DNA from: Bryobacteraceae bacterium | GTDB taxonomy: Bacteria > Acidobacteriota > Terriglobia > Bryobacterales > Bryobacteraceae | Direction: 5' to 3' | Length of the DNA: 64,000 nt | Assembly (NCBI GenBank): GCA_019752335.1 | Contig: JAIEMJ010000014.1 | Span: 1 to 64,000, forward strand | Shown: piece by piece, positions 36,001-43,021 of the stretch | Layout of the letters: each line of letters starts with the position of its first letter | Numbering within the stretch: position 1 is the stretch's first letter | Program-made: the position numbers and the translations under genes | The notes under the pieces: model-generated | Told to the model about the DNA's origin: nothing | What the model saw: the letters and a program-made list of their open reading frames with translations, nothing else | Databases searched by the model: none

Positions 36001-36408
36001 GCGGTCTCGCTTGCTGATTTCCTGGGCAAAACTCTCCACGCGGGCCAGGATCTTTTCATTCCCCAACCGTTCCTGAGTGTCGGCCAGCGCGTCGACGGTA
36101 TTGAGATAGAAACGGTCGAGCCGATTGACGTTGTATTGCTCTTCGGGAAAGACCAGCGGCAGGTATCTACCGTTGAGCGCGGCATCCTCCTCGACGCCGT
36201 AGCGGACGCGTTGCAGCAGGGTCGTCTTGCCCATGCCGCGCGTCCCAATGATCAGCACGTGGGAGGGACGTTCCTCGCGCAGCAGTTCCAGCAGGCGGTG
36301 ATAGACGCCCTCCCGGGCGTGAAACTGGGCGATCGCTTCGCCTTTGCTGAGCGATTGGGGGTTGTAGACGGGCACGCCCCCATAGGGGAACTTTCTCGGC
36401 TCGCTCAT
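33076..36408 (-). CDS. P-loop ATPase with winged-helix-like region and TPR array, STAND-like
   Basis: A 1110-residue protein. Residues 45-330 form an AAA/STAND-like ATPase with Walker A GTRGMGKTTLL and Walker B-like SLLFLVDNAERL. Residues 330-400 look like a winged helix (LDAVALHWDPVTASEVAEDT, VRQGILEKADSGDSKKALY). A linker follows, then about ten TPRs of 35 residues (consensus RSAEAETAYRKAIELDPKLA) over about 540-900, and a helical C-terminal domain of about 200 residues. The layout of sensor TPRs on an NTPase resembles STAND regulators. It overlaps the upstream ATPase gene by 4 bases. Function unknown; a stress- or invasion-sensing role is conjecture. Confidence 0.88.
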   Translation of the reverse strand: MSEPRKFPYGGVPVYNPQSLSKGEAIAQFHAREGVYHRLLELLREERPSHVLIIGTRGMGKTTLLQRVRYGVEEDAALNGRYLPLVFPEEQYNVNRLDRFYLNTVDALADTQERLGNEKILARVESFAQEISKRDREEIEQRVPQFLAEMTQLTGRSLLFLVDNAERLFETIADKEQWRLRELLAARPDLTFFGASTQASDGIYGPDRAFFEFFQIFKLTPLTLEEVRNLMLRLSESVEEPEGQKGVVKRRIEDWLAADPGRLRTLVHLTGGNPRTTVLLFHLVLDGLTGGAREYLEQLLDQCTPNYKGRVDELPAQAQQVLDAVALHWDPVTASEVAEDTNLETSAVSTQLTRLVRQGILEKADSGDSKKALYQVAERFFNIWYLMRASRRVRARLRWFVEFLRVFFEPGELEAMAWKELYRVRDGGPECQLDNAMAYAAASGRSRHRFEGYLRENFGRSESEWRPLLELMPGEPSLDQLSSESEANGELSRGGAIETEAELRSSLEIDPTDSVRWGELANQLAEIPERGAEAEAAYRKAIQVNPKSALAWYNLGVHLAKLPERSAEAETAYQKSIELNPKFASSWHNLGALLMKSPERSAEAERAYRKASELDPNLALPWDGLGNLLSKSLDRSAEAEEAYRRAIVLNPEPARSWHNLAALVMKFPDRSGEAERAYRKAIELDPKLALSWNGLGNLLSKSPDRSAEAEAAYRKAIELEPKLAVPWNGLGNLLSKSLERSAEAETAYRKAIELEPKLAVPWYGLGSLLSKSPDRSAEAETAYRKAIELDPKLALSWNGLGNLLSKSPDRSAEAETAYRTSIELDANSPWPWQGLGYLLTRIRRSGEAEDAYRKALEADPTSSSSWNTLGIFLASQAGKPEDAAQAFRQVVQLEPNNEGARQCLAVLLFCELGRPEEAEALLQRTVQLDLENPVLAAIFTAVRRAPESDVGALTFLDAAAKSEFWSELLVLNQNYAPFGKILLKICDLVEQHDHSNPFTRLYRMVALARLGDFPRASVAFEDALLGDPIELLGKGRAALEAFFTAAVKAGRVRECLDVLVKKEWIDAWRPIYEALKAVEAGSRVYLKRVAVEIREPALSILGKIAPDLPD
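33850..34850 (-). repeat. Ten tandem 105-bp coding repeats (TPR units)
   Basis: The unit start recurs at 33866, 33971, 34076, 34181, 34286, 34391, 34496, 34601, 34706 and 34811, an exact 105-base spacing with no indels. Adjacent units are highly similar at DNA level. Each encodes one 35-residue TPR. Such identity suggests recent unit amplification and makes copy number likely to vary between strains. Confidence 0.92.
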
Positions 36409-37577
36409 GCCTGCACCTCGCGCCAGTAGCGGCGAACCAGGGACGAACGGAACCGCGCGGAGCCCTGCTCATTGACGAGATAGCCATCGCTTACCAGCAA
36501 GTCCAACAACTGTCGGAGCATCACGGCTCGCTCTTCCTCGTTAGTGATGTCACGAGTGAGGCGTTGCTCGATCGTCGTCACCTGGACGCCTCCCGGCCGG
36601 TGACAGGCCAAGGCGAGTATCGTTGCACAGTAAGCCGGAACCCGCGCATCCAGGAGCTTCCGCAGCCTTTCGTCCCAGTGATCAAAATGAGAGCGGCCGT
36701 TCTTCATCAGCCGTTGCAACGCGACCTCCACCAACTGGGGCGAGGGATGGCCCTGGCCTTCGCTTACCACGGTGCGAAGCTCTTCGAAGACCAGGTTCAG
36801 GTGAAACGGAATATGCCATTCGACGGCGTCCAAGATCGACTGGATCGTCGGCGGATCCAGTTGCCACTGGTGGTACTGGCCGCGGCCCACCAGATACGCC
36901 GTCGCCTGTTCCAGGCGGAACGCGTCCAGTTCAATCGGCTGAAGGTCGTGGATGGTGCCCGACAGCTTCAGCGTGCGCGCCACCGAGTCCAACCCGATCG
37001 AACCCGCGAAGAACCAGCGCGGCTGGAACTGCTCTCTCAGGCGTTTGAGCCAGAGCAGAAAGCGCTCCGCCCTCTTGCCCGAAGGATCCAATTGCGCGAT
37101 ACTCCCGACCAGGATAGGTAATTCGTCGATCAACAGCAGCGTCTTGGCGTCGGCCGATTTCAGGAGGGTCTCCAGTTCTTCCGCCGGACGTCTCCAGTCC
37201 ATTTGCTTCGCCTTGAGTTCCACCAGGCTGGTCTTGATCACGAACTCAAGATCGTCGGGGAGTTTGTTCCGAAACGCGTCCCACCAGCCACCAGGTGCCC
37301 AATCGGCTTCTCGCATCGCCCGAAGTAGCCGTTTCAGAAAATCCAGTTCGTCTTCCGCGTCAGGCACAGAAAGATACAGCGTCTTGTATCCCTTGTCCGG
37401 ACCCGCCACTTTCATCCGATGCAAAAGAGAACTCTTGCCCACGCGTCTGGGGGCCAAGAGGAGCAGGTTGGAGTGCTCCAGCAGCGACCAAGCCCTGGCC
37501 AGGATCTCATCGCGACCGTAAAAGCCAGCACCTTCAGCCAGACGCCCCATGGATCCAGGAATTAGTAGAGCAATCAT
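36405..37577 (-). CDS. P-loop ATPase, first gene of two-gene operon
   Basis: A 390-residue AAA-type ATPase of the archaeal-ATPase/ATPase_2-like class. FYGRDEILARAWSLLE precedes Walker A LLLAPRRVGKSSLLHRM; Walker B is KTLLLIDELP, and RWFFAGSIGLDSV resembles sensor 1. The C-terminus (about 310-390) looks like winged helices (ATILALACHRPGGVQVTTIEQ, LLDLLVSDGYLVNEQG). A Met at residue 10 is an alternative start and no Shine-Dalgarno is evident for either. Its stop overlaps the start of the TPR-ATPase by 4 bases, so the two are co-produced and probably interact. Confidence 0.88.
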   Translation of the reverse strand: MIALLIPGSMGRLAEGAGFYGRDEILARAWSLLEHSNLLLLAPRRVGKSSLLHRMKVAGPDKGYKTLYLSVPDAEDELDFLKRLLRAMREADWAPGGWWDAFRNKLPDDLEFVIKTSLVELKAKQMDWRRPAEELETLLKSADAKTLLLIDELPILVGSIAQLDPSGKRAERFLLWLKRLREQFQPRWFFAGSIGLDSVARTLKLSGTIHDLQPIELDAFRLEQATAYLVGRGQYHQWQLDPPTIQSILDAVEWHIPFHLNLVFEELRTVVSEGQGHPSPQLVEVALQRLMKNGRSHFDHWDERLRKLLDARVPAYCATILALACHRPGGVQVTTIEQRLTRDITNEEERAVMLRQLLDLLVSDGYLVNEQGSARFRSSLVRRYWREVQA

Positions 37578-37584
37578 ATCAATA

Positions 37585-37624
37585 CTGTATCACAACAATA
37601 TTGACTCACAACATTTGTGTTGTG
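37585..37624 (-). promoter_or_regulatory. AT-rich operator/promoter region of the ATPase operon
   Basis: A perfect 7-bp inverted repeat CACAACA-TTTG-TGTTGTG spans 37607-37624, and its half-site recurs as TCACAACA at 37590-37597. On the minus strand TTGTGA (37611-37606) with TACAGT 16 bases downstream could be a weak promoter, which would put the transcript start very near the ATG at 37577. The AT content contrasts with the surroundings. Regulator unknown. Confidence 0.45.
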
Positions 37625-37756
37625 TATTTTCAGAACGCATAGTAGCGCGGCCCGTTGCCGTCCGCACTTAACACGTGCTAACTTACCCTCTAACTGCGGC
37701 TACGTCGGACCCGCCTTTGGGAGCCTGTATCTCCACACATCACCCTGGGAGATTTC

Positions 37757-39970
37757 ATGTTCCGCCATCTGCTTTTCTTTTGCGCCTCCGCCGCCCTGGC
37801 GCAGACCGCTTTCGACCCTTTCGAGAAGACCATCCCCGAGCTACGCGCCGCGCTTGACTCGCGCGCCATCACTTGTACGCGCTTGACACAGTGGTACCTG
37901 GATCGCATTGAGGCGCTGGACCGCAACGGGCCGCGCTTCAACGCCATTCGGGCCTTGAACCCCGAGGCGCTGGCGCTCGCCGCGTCTTTTGACCGCGCTC
38001 CGACGCGGACGCCGTTGGCGTGCATTCCGGTCATCATCAAGGACAACATCAATCTGGTGGGCATTCCGACGACAGCCGGTTCCGTGTCGCTGGCCGCCTC
38101 GCGCTCCCCGCGCGATGCTTTCCTGGTGCAACAACTGAAGGCGGCCGGGGCCATCATTCTCGCGAAGGCCAATCTGACGGAGTTCGCCAACTACCTGACG
38201 GGCGGCATGCCGGCCGGGTATAGCTCGCTGGGTGGCTACGTCCTCAATCCGCACGACCCGCGGCCGTTGCCCGGCAGTGACGGGCGCCAGGCGCTGTCGC
38301 CGGGAGGCTCCAGCGCGGGCTCCGGCGCCTCCGCCGCCGCGACCTTTGCCGCGGCGACCGTCGGGACGGAGACTTCGGGCTCGATTCTTTCTCCAGCGAA
38401 CCAGAATTCCGTCGTCGGCATCAAGCCCACCGTGGGACTCATCAGCCGCGAGGGCGTGATTCCGATTGCCGCCAGCCAGGACATCGCCGGACCCATCACG
38501 CGCACGGTCACCGACGCCGCGTACCTATTGGGGGCCATGACCGGGGTGGATCCGCGGGATCCGATTACGGCGGAGAGCGCGGGCCGGGCGCGGCAGGACT
38601 ATACGACGTTCCTCCGGGCCGATGGCCTGCGGGGCGCGCGAATCGGCGTGCCGCGTACTCCTTATTGGACCAACCTGACGGCCGAGCAGCGCGCGATCAC
38701 CGAACGGGCGATCGCCGCGATGCGGGAAGCCGGCGCCACGGTGATCGACTACGAGATTCCCACGGCGGCGGCCTTGGCCGCGTTCTCATCGTCGGTGCTG
38801 CGCTACGAATTCAAACGCGACCTGAATGCGTACCTGGCGTCGCTGGGGCCGGACGCGCCGACGCGCACGTTGGCCGACGTGATCGCCTTCAACAATCGCA
38901 ACGCGGCGGTGGCGCTGAAGTATGGCCAGACACTGGCGATCGCTTCGGAAGCGACGGATCTCGAAGGCTTCAAGGCCCAGTACGAGGCGGACCGCGCCAC
39001 CGACGTGCGACTGGCGCGGACCGAGGGCCTCGATGCGGCGTTTGCCGCGGGCGGACTCACCGCGATTCTGTTTCCTGGCACCGGCGGCGCCAACATCGCC
39101 GCGCGCGCCGGCCACCCGAGCATCATCGTGCCGGCGGGCTATCTGAGCAGCGGCGCCCCGTATGGCGTGATGCTGACAGGGCCCGCCTATAGCGAAGGCA
39201 CGCTGATTTCGCTGGGCTACGCTTACGAGCAGGCCAGCAAAATTCGCCGCATTCCCGGCTCCGCCGGACCGCTGCTGGCCACGGACGGGCGGATCGCGCC
39301 CAGCATCGTGCGCAATCTGGCCTCGGGGCTCACCGGTCCGATTGCGGCCGGGGAACTGATCTCGATCAGCGGCGCCGGTCTCGGCCCCGCCGACACCGCG
39401 ACTTCGCGAGTTACCCCGGAGGGCCGTGTCGATGTGTCGGCGGGCGGCACCCGTGTTCTCTTTGACGGCGTGCCCGGGCCCGTGCTGTCCGCGCGCGAGA
39501 ATCTCCTGGTGGTAGCGGTGCCTTATGCGGTGGATGGCAAGACCACCGTGTCGATGACCGTGGAGCGCAATGGCGGGCTTTCGCGGCCCTTGGCGCTCAC
39601 CGTAGCCCCCGCCGCGCCAGGCGTCTTTCCCGTGATCCGCAACCAGGATGGCTCGCTGAACTCGGCGGCGAATCCGGCCCCGCGCGGGTCCATTATTACG
39701 ATGAACATCACCGGGGACGGGCGTCCCACGACGTTGGGCATCGACGGCCTGCTGGCGGCGGCCCCGCTCGCGGTGCCATTCCTGCCCGTGGTCGTCGGGA
39801 TCAACAACGAGGGCGTAGAGGTCACGTTCGCCGGTGCCGCGCCAGGGCTCACGGCGATTACCCAGGTAAGCGCGCGCATCCCGCCGGCCACTCCCTCCGG
39901 CGCCAGCGTACCGTTGGTGGTAGCGGTCGGCGACGCGTTCAGCCAAGCGCTCACCGTGGCAGTGCGCTGA
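37757..39970 (+). CDS. Secreted amidase-signature enzyme with Solibacter-type C-terminal domain
   Basis: A 737-residue protein with signal MFRHLLFFCASAALAQ. Residues 20-500 are an amidase-signature domain with the Lys in IPVIIKDNINLVG (near 94), cis-Ser in SPGGSSAGSGASAA (near 185) and nucleophile Ser in VGTETSGSILSPA (near 206), the Ser-Ser-Lys triad. Residues 511-737 (LASGLTGPIAAGELISISG, GLGPADTA, VLSARENLLVVAVPYAV, IPPATPSGASVPLVVAVG) match the TIGR03437 Solibacter C-terminal domain, seen mainly on secreted proteins of this group. It hydrolyses an amide outside the cytoplasm; substrate unknown. Confidence 0.92.
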   Translation: MFRHLLFFCASAALAQTAFDPFEKTIPELRAALDSRAITCTRLTQWYLDRIEALDRNGPRFNAIRALNPEALALAASFDRAPTRTPLACIPVIIKDNINLVGIPTTAGSVSLAASRSPRDAFLVQQLKAAGAIILAKANLTEFANYLTGGMPAGYSSLGGYVLNPHDPRPLPGSDGRQALSPGGSSAGSGASAAATFAAATVGTETSGSILSPANQNSVVGIKPTVGLISREGVIPIAASQDIAGPITRTVTDAAYLLGAMTGVDPRDPITAESAGRARQDYTTFLRADGLRGARIGVPRTPYWTNLTAEQRAITERAIAAMREAGATVIDYEIPTAAALAAFSSSVLRYEFKRDLNAYLASLGPDAPTRTLADVIAFNNRNAAVALKYGQTLAIASEATDLEGFKAQYEADRATDVRLARTEGLDAAFAAGGLTAILFPGTGGANIAARAGHPSIIVPAGYLSSGAPYGVMLTGPAYSEGTLISLGYAYEQASKIRRIPGSAGPLLATDGRIAPSIVRNLASGLTGPIAAGELISISGAGLGPADTATSRVTPEGRVDVSAGGTRVLFDGVPGPVLSARENLLVVAVPYAVDGKTTVSMTVERNGGLSRPLALTVAPAAPGVFPVIRNQDGSLNSAANPAPRGSIITMNITGDGRPTTLGIDGLLAAAPLAVPFLPVVVGINNEGVEVTFAGAAPGLTAITQVSARIPPATPSGASVPLVVAVGDAFSQALTVAVR

Positions 39971-39994
39971 TCTGGCTGGCCCCGTTCCCGCGTC

Positions 39995-40097
39995 GCCGGA
40001 CCTGGCAATCGGTATCAAGGGCGGAGTCCGCAGGGCCTAGCGAAGGCTGTAGCGCGGAGTCAGAGGTTCAGTTTCTGACGGCAATCCAGGGCTGGTC
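39995..40097 (+). pseudogene. Decayed 3' fragment of the MoaD-like gene
   Basis: The stretch aligns in the same orientation with about 32955-33060 of the MoaD/ThiS-like gene. The best part (40061-40097) shares CAGTTTCTGACGGC and AGGGC.GGTCG with 33023-33060; upstream, CCTGGC.ATCGG.ATC is also conserved. Indels and stops remove the frame. It marks the far end of the ATPase-amidase block. Confidence 0.82.
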
Positions 40098-40386
40098 GGC
40101 GTTGGCTTTCACCGAGTGCTCCGGCCAGCTCAGCCGAGCGCACTGCAAGTTAGGTCCCAAACCATCATCACCTATTGATGTTATGGCGGATACGCTCGAT
40201 GAGGCCCTCGGGCCCCCATCGGTACACTTCCGCCTCGCTGGCCGCTCGACTGTTTCGATTTGCCACACCGTCTCGGTAGGCTATTCGAACTACGGTAGTG
40301 TTTAGTTTGACGTTACTGAAATTGTAGGGTTTCTGTGCCAGACTTTCTAGACTGGACTTGCTTACATCGGCATCATCACGGCGGCC
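40098..40386. other. Non-coding, AT-richer stretch
   Basis: No gene with a plausible start, family match or ribosome site is visible here. It links the MoaD fragment to the unknown-gene island. Confidence 0.5.
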
Positions 40387-41256
40387 TCAAGGCTCGTCAA
40401 GTCGCCCTCTCCGCAGGGGATGCAGGGCTGTTTTAGCCTGATGAGCTTGCTTAAGCCTATCTATTTCTCTAGCGATTCCGGCAGACTCCAAATAGGAGAC
40501 TGTTAACGCCATCGTGTAGTACTCGTCATGCCGAAATGGAGTTCCATACCGTCTATTTCTGGTCGCGACATAATGATGCAGCTCACCTCGGGTGGCGACG
40601 ATTGCATAGAAAAGGCCCCTCACCCCCCATTTTTTTTGGTAGTAATTCAGCGCTTTTTGCAATCCTGCTTGGTGCTCACCCTCGCAGAACGTTTTCTTTG
40701 CCAACAAAGACTCGGCGCTTTGGCACAGGCTTGGCGATTTCTCAAACTCGGCGATAACCTGATCCTGTCCGAATTTTCCGTTTGCGTATAGAGATTCAAG
40801 GATGTAGAAGCCATTTACAAAAGCGTGGATGAAACGGTGAGCTCGCATCTCATTCTGCACTTCTCGATGGAATGCTTGCAGGACGGTCAGAGACTCGTAG
40901 ACCTCCATCGACTTCACGACCTTTTCGAGATACGATTTGGGTATGCGCTTGGGCGTCTCCTCGAAGAATTTCCTGACATAAATATTGTTGACCTGGACGC
41001 GAGACTTCTCTTCGTCAGTTTCTGGGATCAGAGCGATAGTGGGACTGTTCCATTCGATGCTGGATATGCCTCCAGAAAAACCGAGCATCGATTCGAGTTG
41101 GCGAAAGTCACTCATCACAGATTCAAAGGTTTCGTCATCGAGACCTTGCTTCAGACTTAACGTCGTCCCCTGGCGCTCCAGAAGATGGAATGCCCTATCA
41201 GGGTTGGCGATTGGCTTGATGATGCGAATTGCAGAGAGCGCGCCGTTGTCTCCCAC
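40387..41256 (-). CDS. Unknown protein, N-terminus probably in another frame
   Basis: At least 289 residues, mostly helical, with charged text such as KSYLEKVVKSMEVYESLTVL and EVQNEMRAHRFIHAFVNGFY; no known motif recognised. The GTG at 41256 has no ribosome site. An upstream frame encodes MKLSVECKVNGTDLLESSTV (ATG at 41350) and joins smoothly if one G of a GGG run near 41265 is removed, giving GKEFTFVSG-DNGALSAIRI. The real gene is therefore probably 40387-41350 with a one-base insertion or sequencing error. Base composition is more AT-rich than the flanks, suggesting transfer. Confidence 0.65.
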   Translation of the reverse strand: MGDNGALSAIRIIKPIANPDRAFHLLERQGTTLSLKQGLDDETFESVMSDFRQLESMLGFSGGISSIEWNSPTIALIPETDEEKSRVQVNNIYVRKFFEETPKRIPKSYLEKVVKSMEVYESLTVLQAFHREVQNEMRAHRFIHAFVNGFYILESLYANGKFGQDQVIAEFEKSPSLCQSAESLLAKKTFCEGEHQAGLQKALNYYQKKWGVRGLFYAIVATRGELHHYVATRNRRYGTPFRHDEYYTMALTVSYLESAGIAREIDRLKQAHQAKTALHPLRRGRLDEP

Positions 41257-41393
41257 TCACGAATGTGAATTCCTTACCGCCATGGTTCAAAACCGTCGAG
41301 GACTCCAGTAAGTCGGTCCCGTTGACCTTACATTCAACACTCAGTTTCATAGAATCCACCATACCAGCCCGTTGCATGCCAATCGAGGGGGCG

Positions 41394-42179
41394 TTATGTT
41401 TTCCGTGGGTCAGCACTGATTCCCAGCTCGTCCAGTTTCCTCCTCGCCTCCCGTGCACCTTGAAAAACCTCTTGGTTTCCGGTGTGGTGGGCGGTGATTT
41501 CGATGGCGGTGACGAGCCCGTGGAACTTCAGCATCGCTGCCTCGATGAACCCTTCTATCGAATAGGCATCCGTGCGCCCCGTGAGTTCAAACGTATTGCT
41601 CTTTGGGTTCCACAGCTCCATCGTAGATTCGAAGTAGCCGTGAACGTAGCAATCATAGGTCTTGTTTTGGAAGCGAGCCAGCTTCAGGAACATATCCGAG
41701 TCAATTCCAGGAACGGGAGGCGACATGTTCACTTTGGCCACCAGAAGCCGTTCGCGCGAGACGTAGCGCACCTTAGCTTGATTGGCGAACTCATCGGGGG
41801 ACTTCGCCATTGGCTTGAAATACTGGCTGACGAAGGCCTCGACTTCGGGGTTCATCGTCTCGCCCTGGTCAACCTTGTGAATCGCGAGGCCGATGGTAGA
41901 GATTTCGTCGCACAGGTCGCTCACGACTCGCAGCAGCGCCCCGCACTCCGTTACGTATCCAATCTCGGCGAGATGCACAGCCGCGTTCATGCCACTCATC
42001 GCTCGCACCAGCTTCCCAAGCATCACCGTCTCACTACGCTTGTCCCAAAACTCCAGATTGTACCCATCGTCACCGACGGGCACTTCCTTCGGCGGTGTGA
42101 ATGGCTTCGCAAGCGCACCCACCCATGCGGTCATGTCGTTCTGTAGCTGCTCGAAGTGCGCGTCTTTCGTGAAGGTCAT
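41394..42179 (-). CDS. Unknown helical protein
   Basis: A 261-residue protein if started at MTFTKDAHFEQLQND (42179); a Met at 42224 is also in frame. It is largely helical, and AMSGMNAAVHLAEIGYVTEC with ALLRVVSDLCDEIST loosely recalls DUF5677-like proteins that include LLR..FE helices, but I do not recognise the family with confidence. It shares strand and AT-richer composition with the unknown gene downstream (40387-41350), 43 bases from that gene's probable start, so the two may form one transferred unit. Confidence 0.65.
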   Translation of the reverse strand: MTFTKDAHFEQLQNDMTAWVGALAKPFTPPKEVPVGDDGYNLEFWDKRSETVMLGKLVRAMSGMNAAVHLAEIGYVTECGALLRVVSDLCDEISTIGLAIHKVDQGETMNPEVEAFVSQYFKPMAKSPDEFANQAKVRYVSRERLLVAKVNMSPPVPGIDSDMFLKLARFQNKTYDCYVHGYFESTMELWNPKSNTFELTGRTDAYSIEGFIEAAMLKFHGLVTAIEITAHHTGNQEVFQGAREARRKLDELGISADPRKT

Positions 42180-42320
42180 TCGGCGCAAGCTTACCTCGTT
42201 TCGAATCCAGAGACTTGCTTTCAAACTGACCCACTACCGGATTAACGCCGTCTTATCAGCGACAGGCGCGATGAACGGCAGCCTGTGCCGGTGCGGCGGA
42301 TCCGGGCTGCGATCCATCAT

Positions 42321-42365
42321 GCGTACATTGACAACCGTACGGCGTACATGTCATTATGAGATCGA
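42321..42365 (+). promoter_or_regulatory. Promoter and operator of the VapBC-type operon, probably leaderless
   Basis: A perfect -35 box TTGACA (42328-42333) and CATTAT (42352-42357) are 18 bases apart, predicting a transcript start at about 42363-42365, which is the ATG at 42365. GCGTACAT occurs at 42321-42328 and 42342-42349, exactly 21 bases apart, flanking the palindrome CCGTACGG (42335-42342). This fits an autorepressor operator occupying two helical turns. Confidence 0.65.
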
Positions 42366-42607
42366 TGACGACCGCCACTCAACTACGTAAGACTCTCTTT
42401 CGCGTCCTGGATGACGTGGCCCAGGGCCAGGAAGTCGAAATCTCGCACAAAGGCGCCACGCTGCGCATTGTTCCAGCCAGCCGCGGTTCCCGCTTGGCGA
42501 GACTCATCACACGTGACGAGTCCGGCCTCGCGGCTGGCGATTCGGGTTGGGACGCCGCGGCGCAAGCCGAGTGGGAAGCGGAGCAGAAAGAGCTCTACGG
42601 CGCTTGA
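42365..42607 (+). CDS. Antitoxin of type II pair (Phd/YefM-like)
   Basis: An 80-residue protein (MTTATQLRKTLFRVLDDVAQ). The pattern of a short N-terminal DNA-binding half with QGQEVEISHKGATLRIVPAS matches Phd/YefM-like antitoxins, followed by an acidic, flexible toxin-binding tail (DAAAQAEWEAEQKEL). The ATG at 42356 overlaps the -10 box, so 42365 is preferred. Its stop overlaps the TTG start of the PIN toxin. Confidence 0.85.
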   Translation: MTTATQLRKTLFRVLDDVAQGQEVEISHKGATLRIVPASRGSRLARLITRDESGLAAGDSGWDAAAQAEWEAEQKELYGA

Positions 42608-42981
42608 CCTACCTCGACACCCACATCGTGGTGTGGCTCTACGAAGGTCAGCTCAAGCGCCTGAGCCGGGAAGCCGCCCGCGAAATCGACCGGGCGGCTT
42701 CACTCCTGATCTCGCCGGCAGTCGAACTTGAGCTCTCCTACTTGTACCGGCGCAATCGCGTGAAGGCCACCCCGGACGCCATCGTCAGCGACCTGCGCGC
42801 CCGGATCGGCCTCGCAGTCTGCGACCTGCCGTTCCCGCTCGTGAGCCGGGAGGCCCAGTCCCTCACCTGGACCGACGACCTCTTTGACCGGCTGATCGTC
42901 GCCCAAGCCTCCGCCACGCGCAGCCCTCTCGTGACGGCCGACGGACAGATCAAGGACCACTACCCGCTCGTCATCTGGTGA
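42604..42981 (+). CDS. PIN domain toxin (VapC-like ribonuclease)
   Basis: A 125-residue protein starting at TTG, overlapping the antitoxin stop by 4 bases. TYLDTHIVVWLYEG supplies the first Asp, LISPAVELELSYL the Glu, and WTDDLFDRLIVAQA and PLVTADGQI the remaining acidic residues of the PIN active site. VapC toxins cut tRNA or rRNA. Together with the preceding gene it forms a standard type II toxin-antitoxin module at the edge of the AT-rich island. Confidence 0.92.
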   Translation: MTYLDTHIVVWLYEGQLKRLSREAAREIDRAASLLISPAVELELSYLYRRNRVKATPDAIVSDLRARIGLAVCDLPFPLVSREAQSLTWTDDLFDRLIVAQASATRSPLVTADGQIKDHYPLVIW

Positions 42982-43021
42982 GGAGCGGGGGCCATCGGAT
43001 GCTCCACCGCCCCGTATCGGG

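Noticed and set aside
38786-40018. A 410-codon minus-strand frame opposite the amidase gene
   Set aside because: Arg/Gly-rich antisense of a well-supported gene, with no start signal or family match.
40102-40305. A possible 67-codon gene in the gap after the MoaD fragment
   Set aside because: No ribosome site, no domain, and it begins inside repeat-derived sequence; coding potential looks weak.
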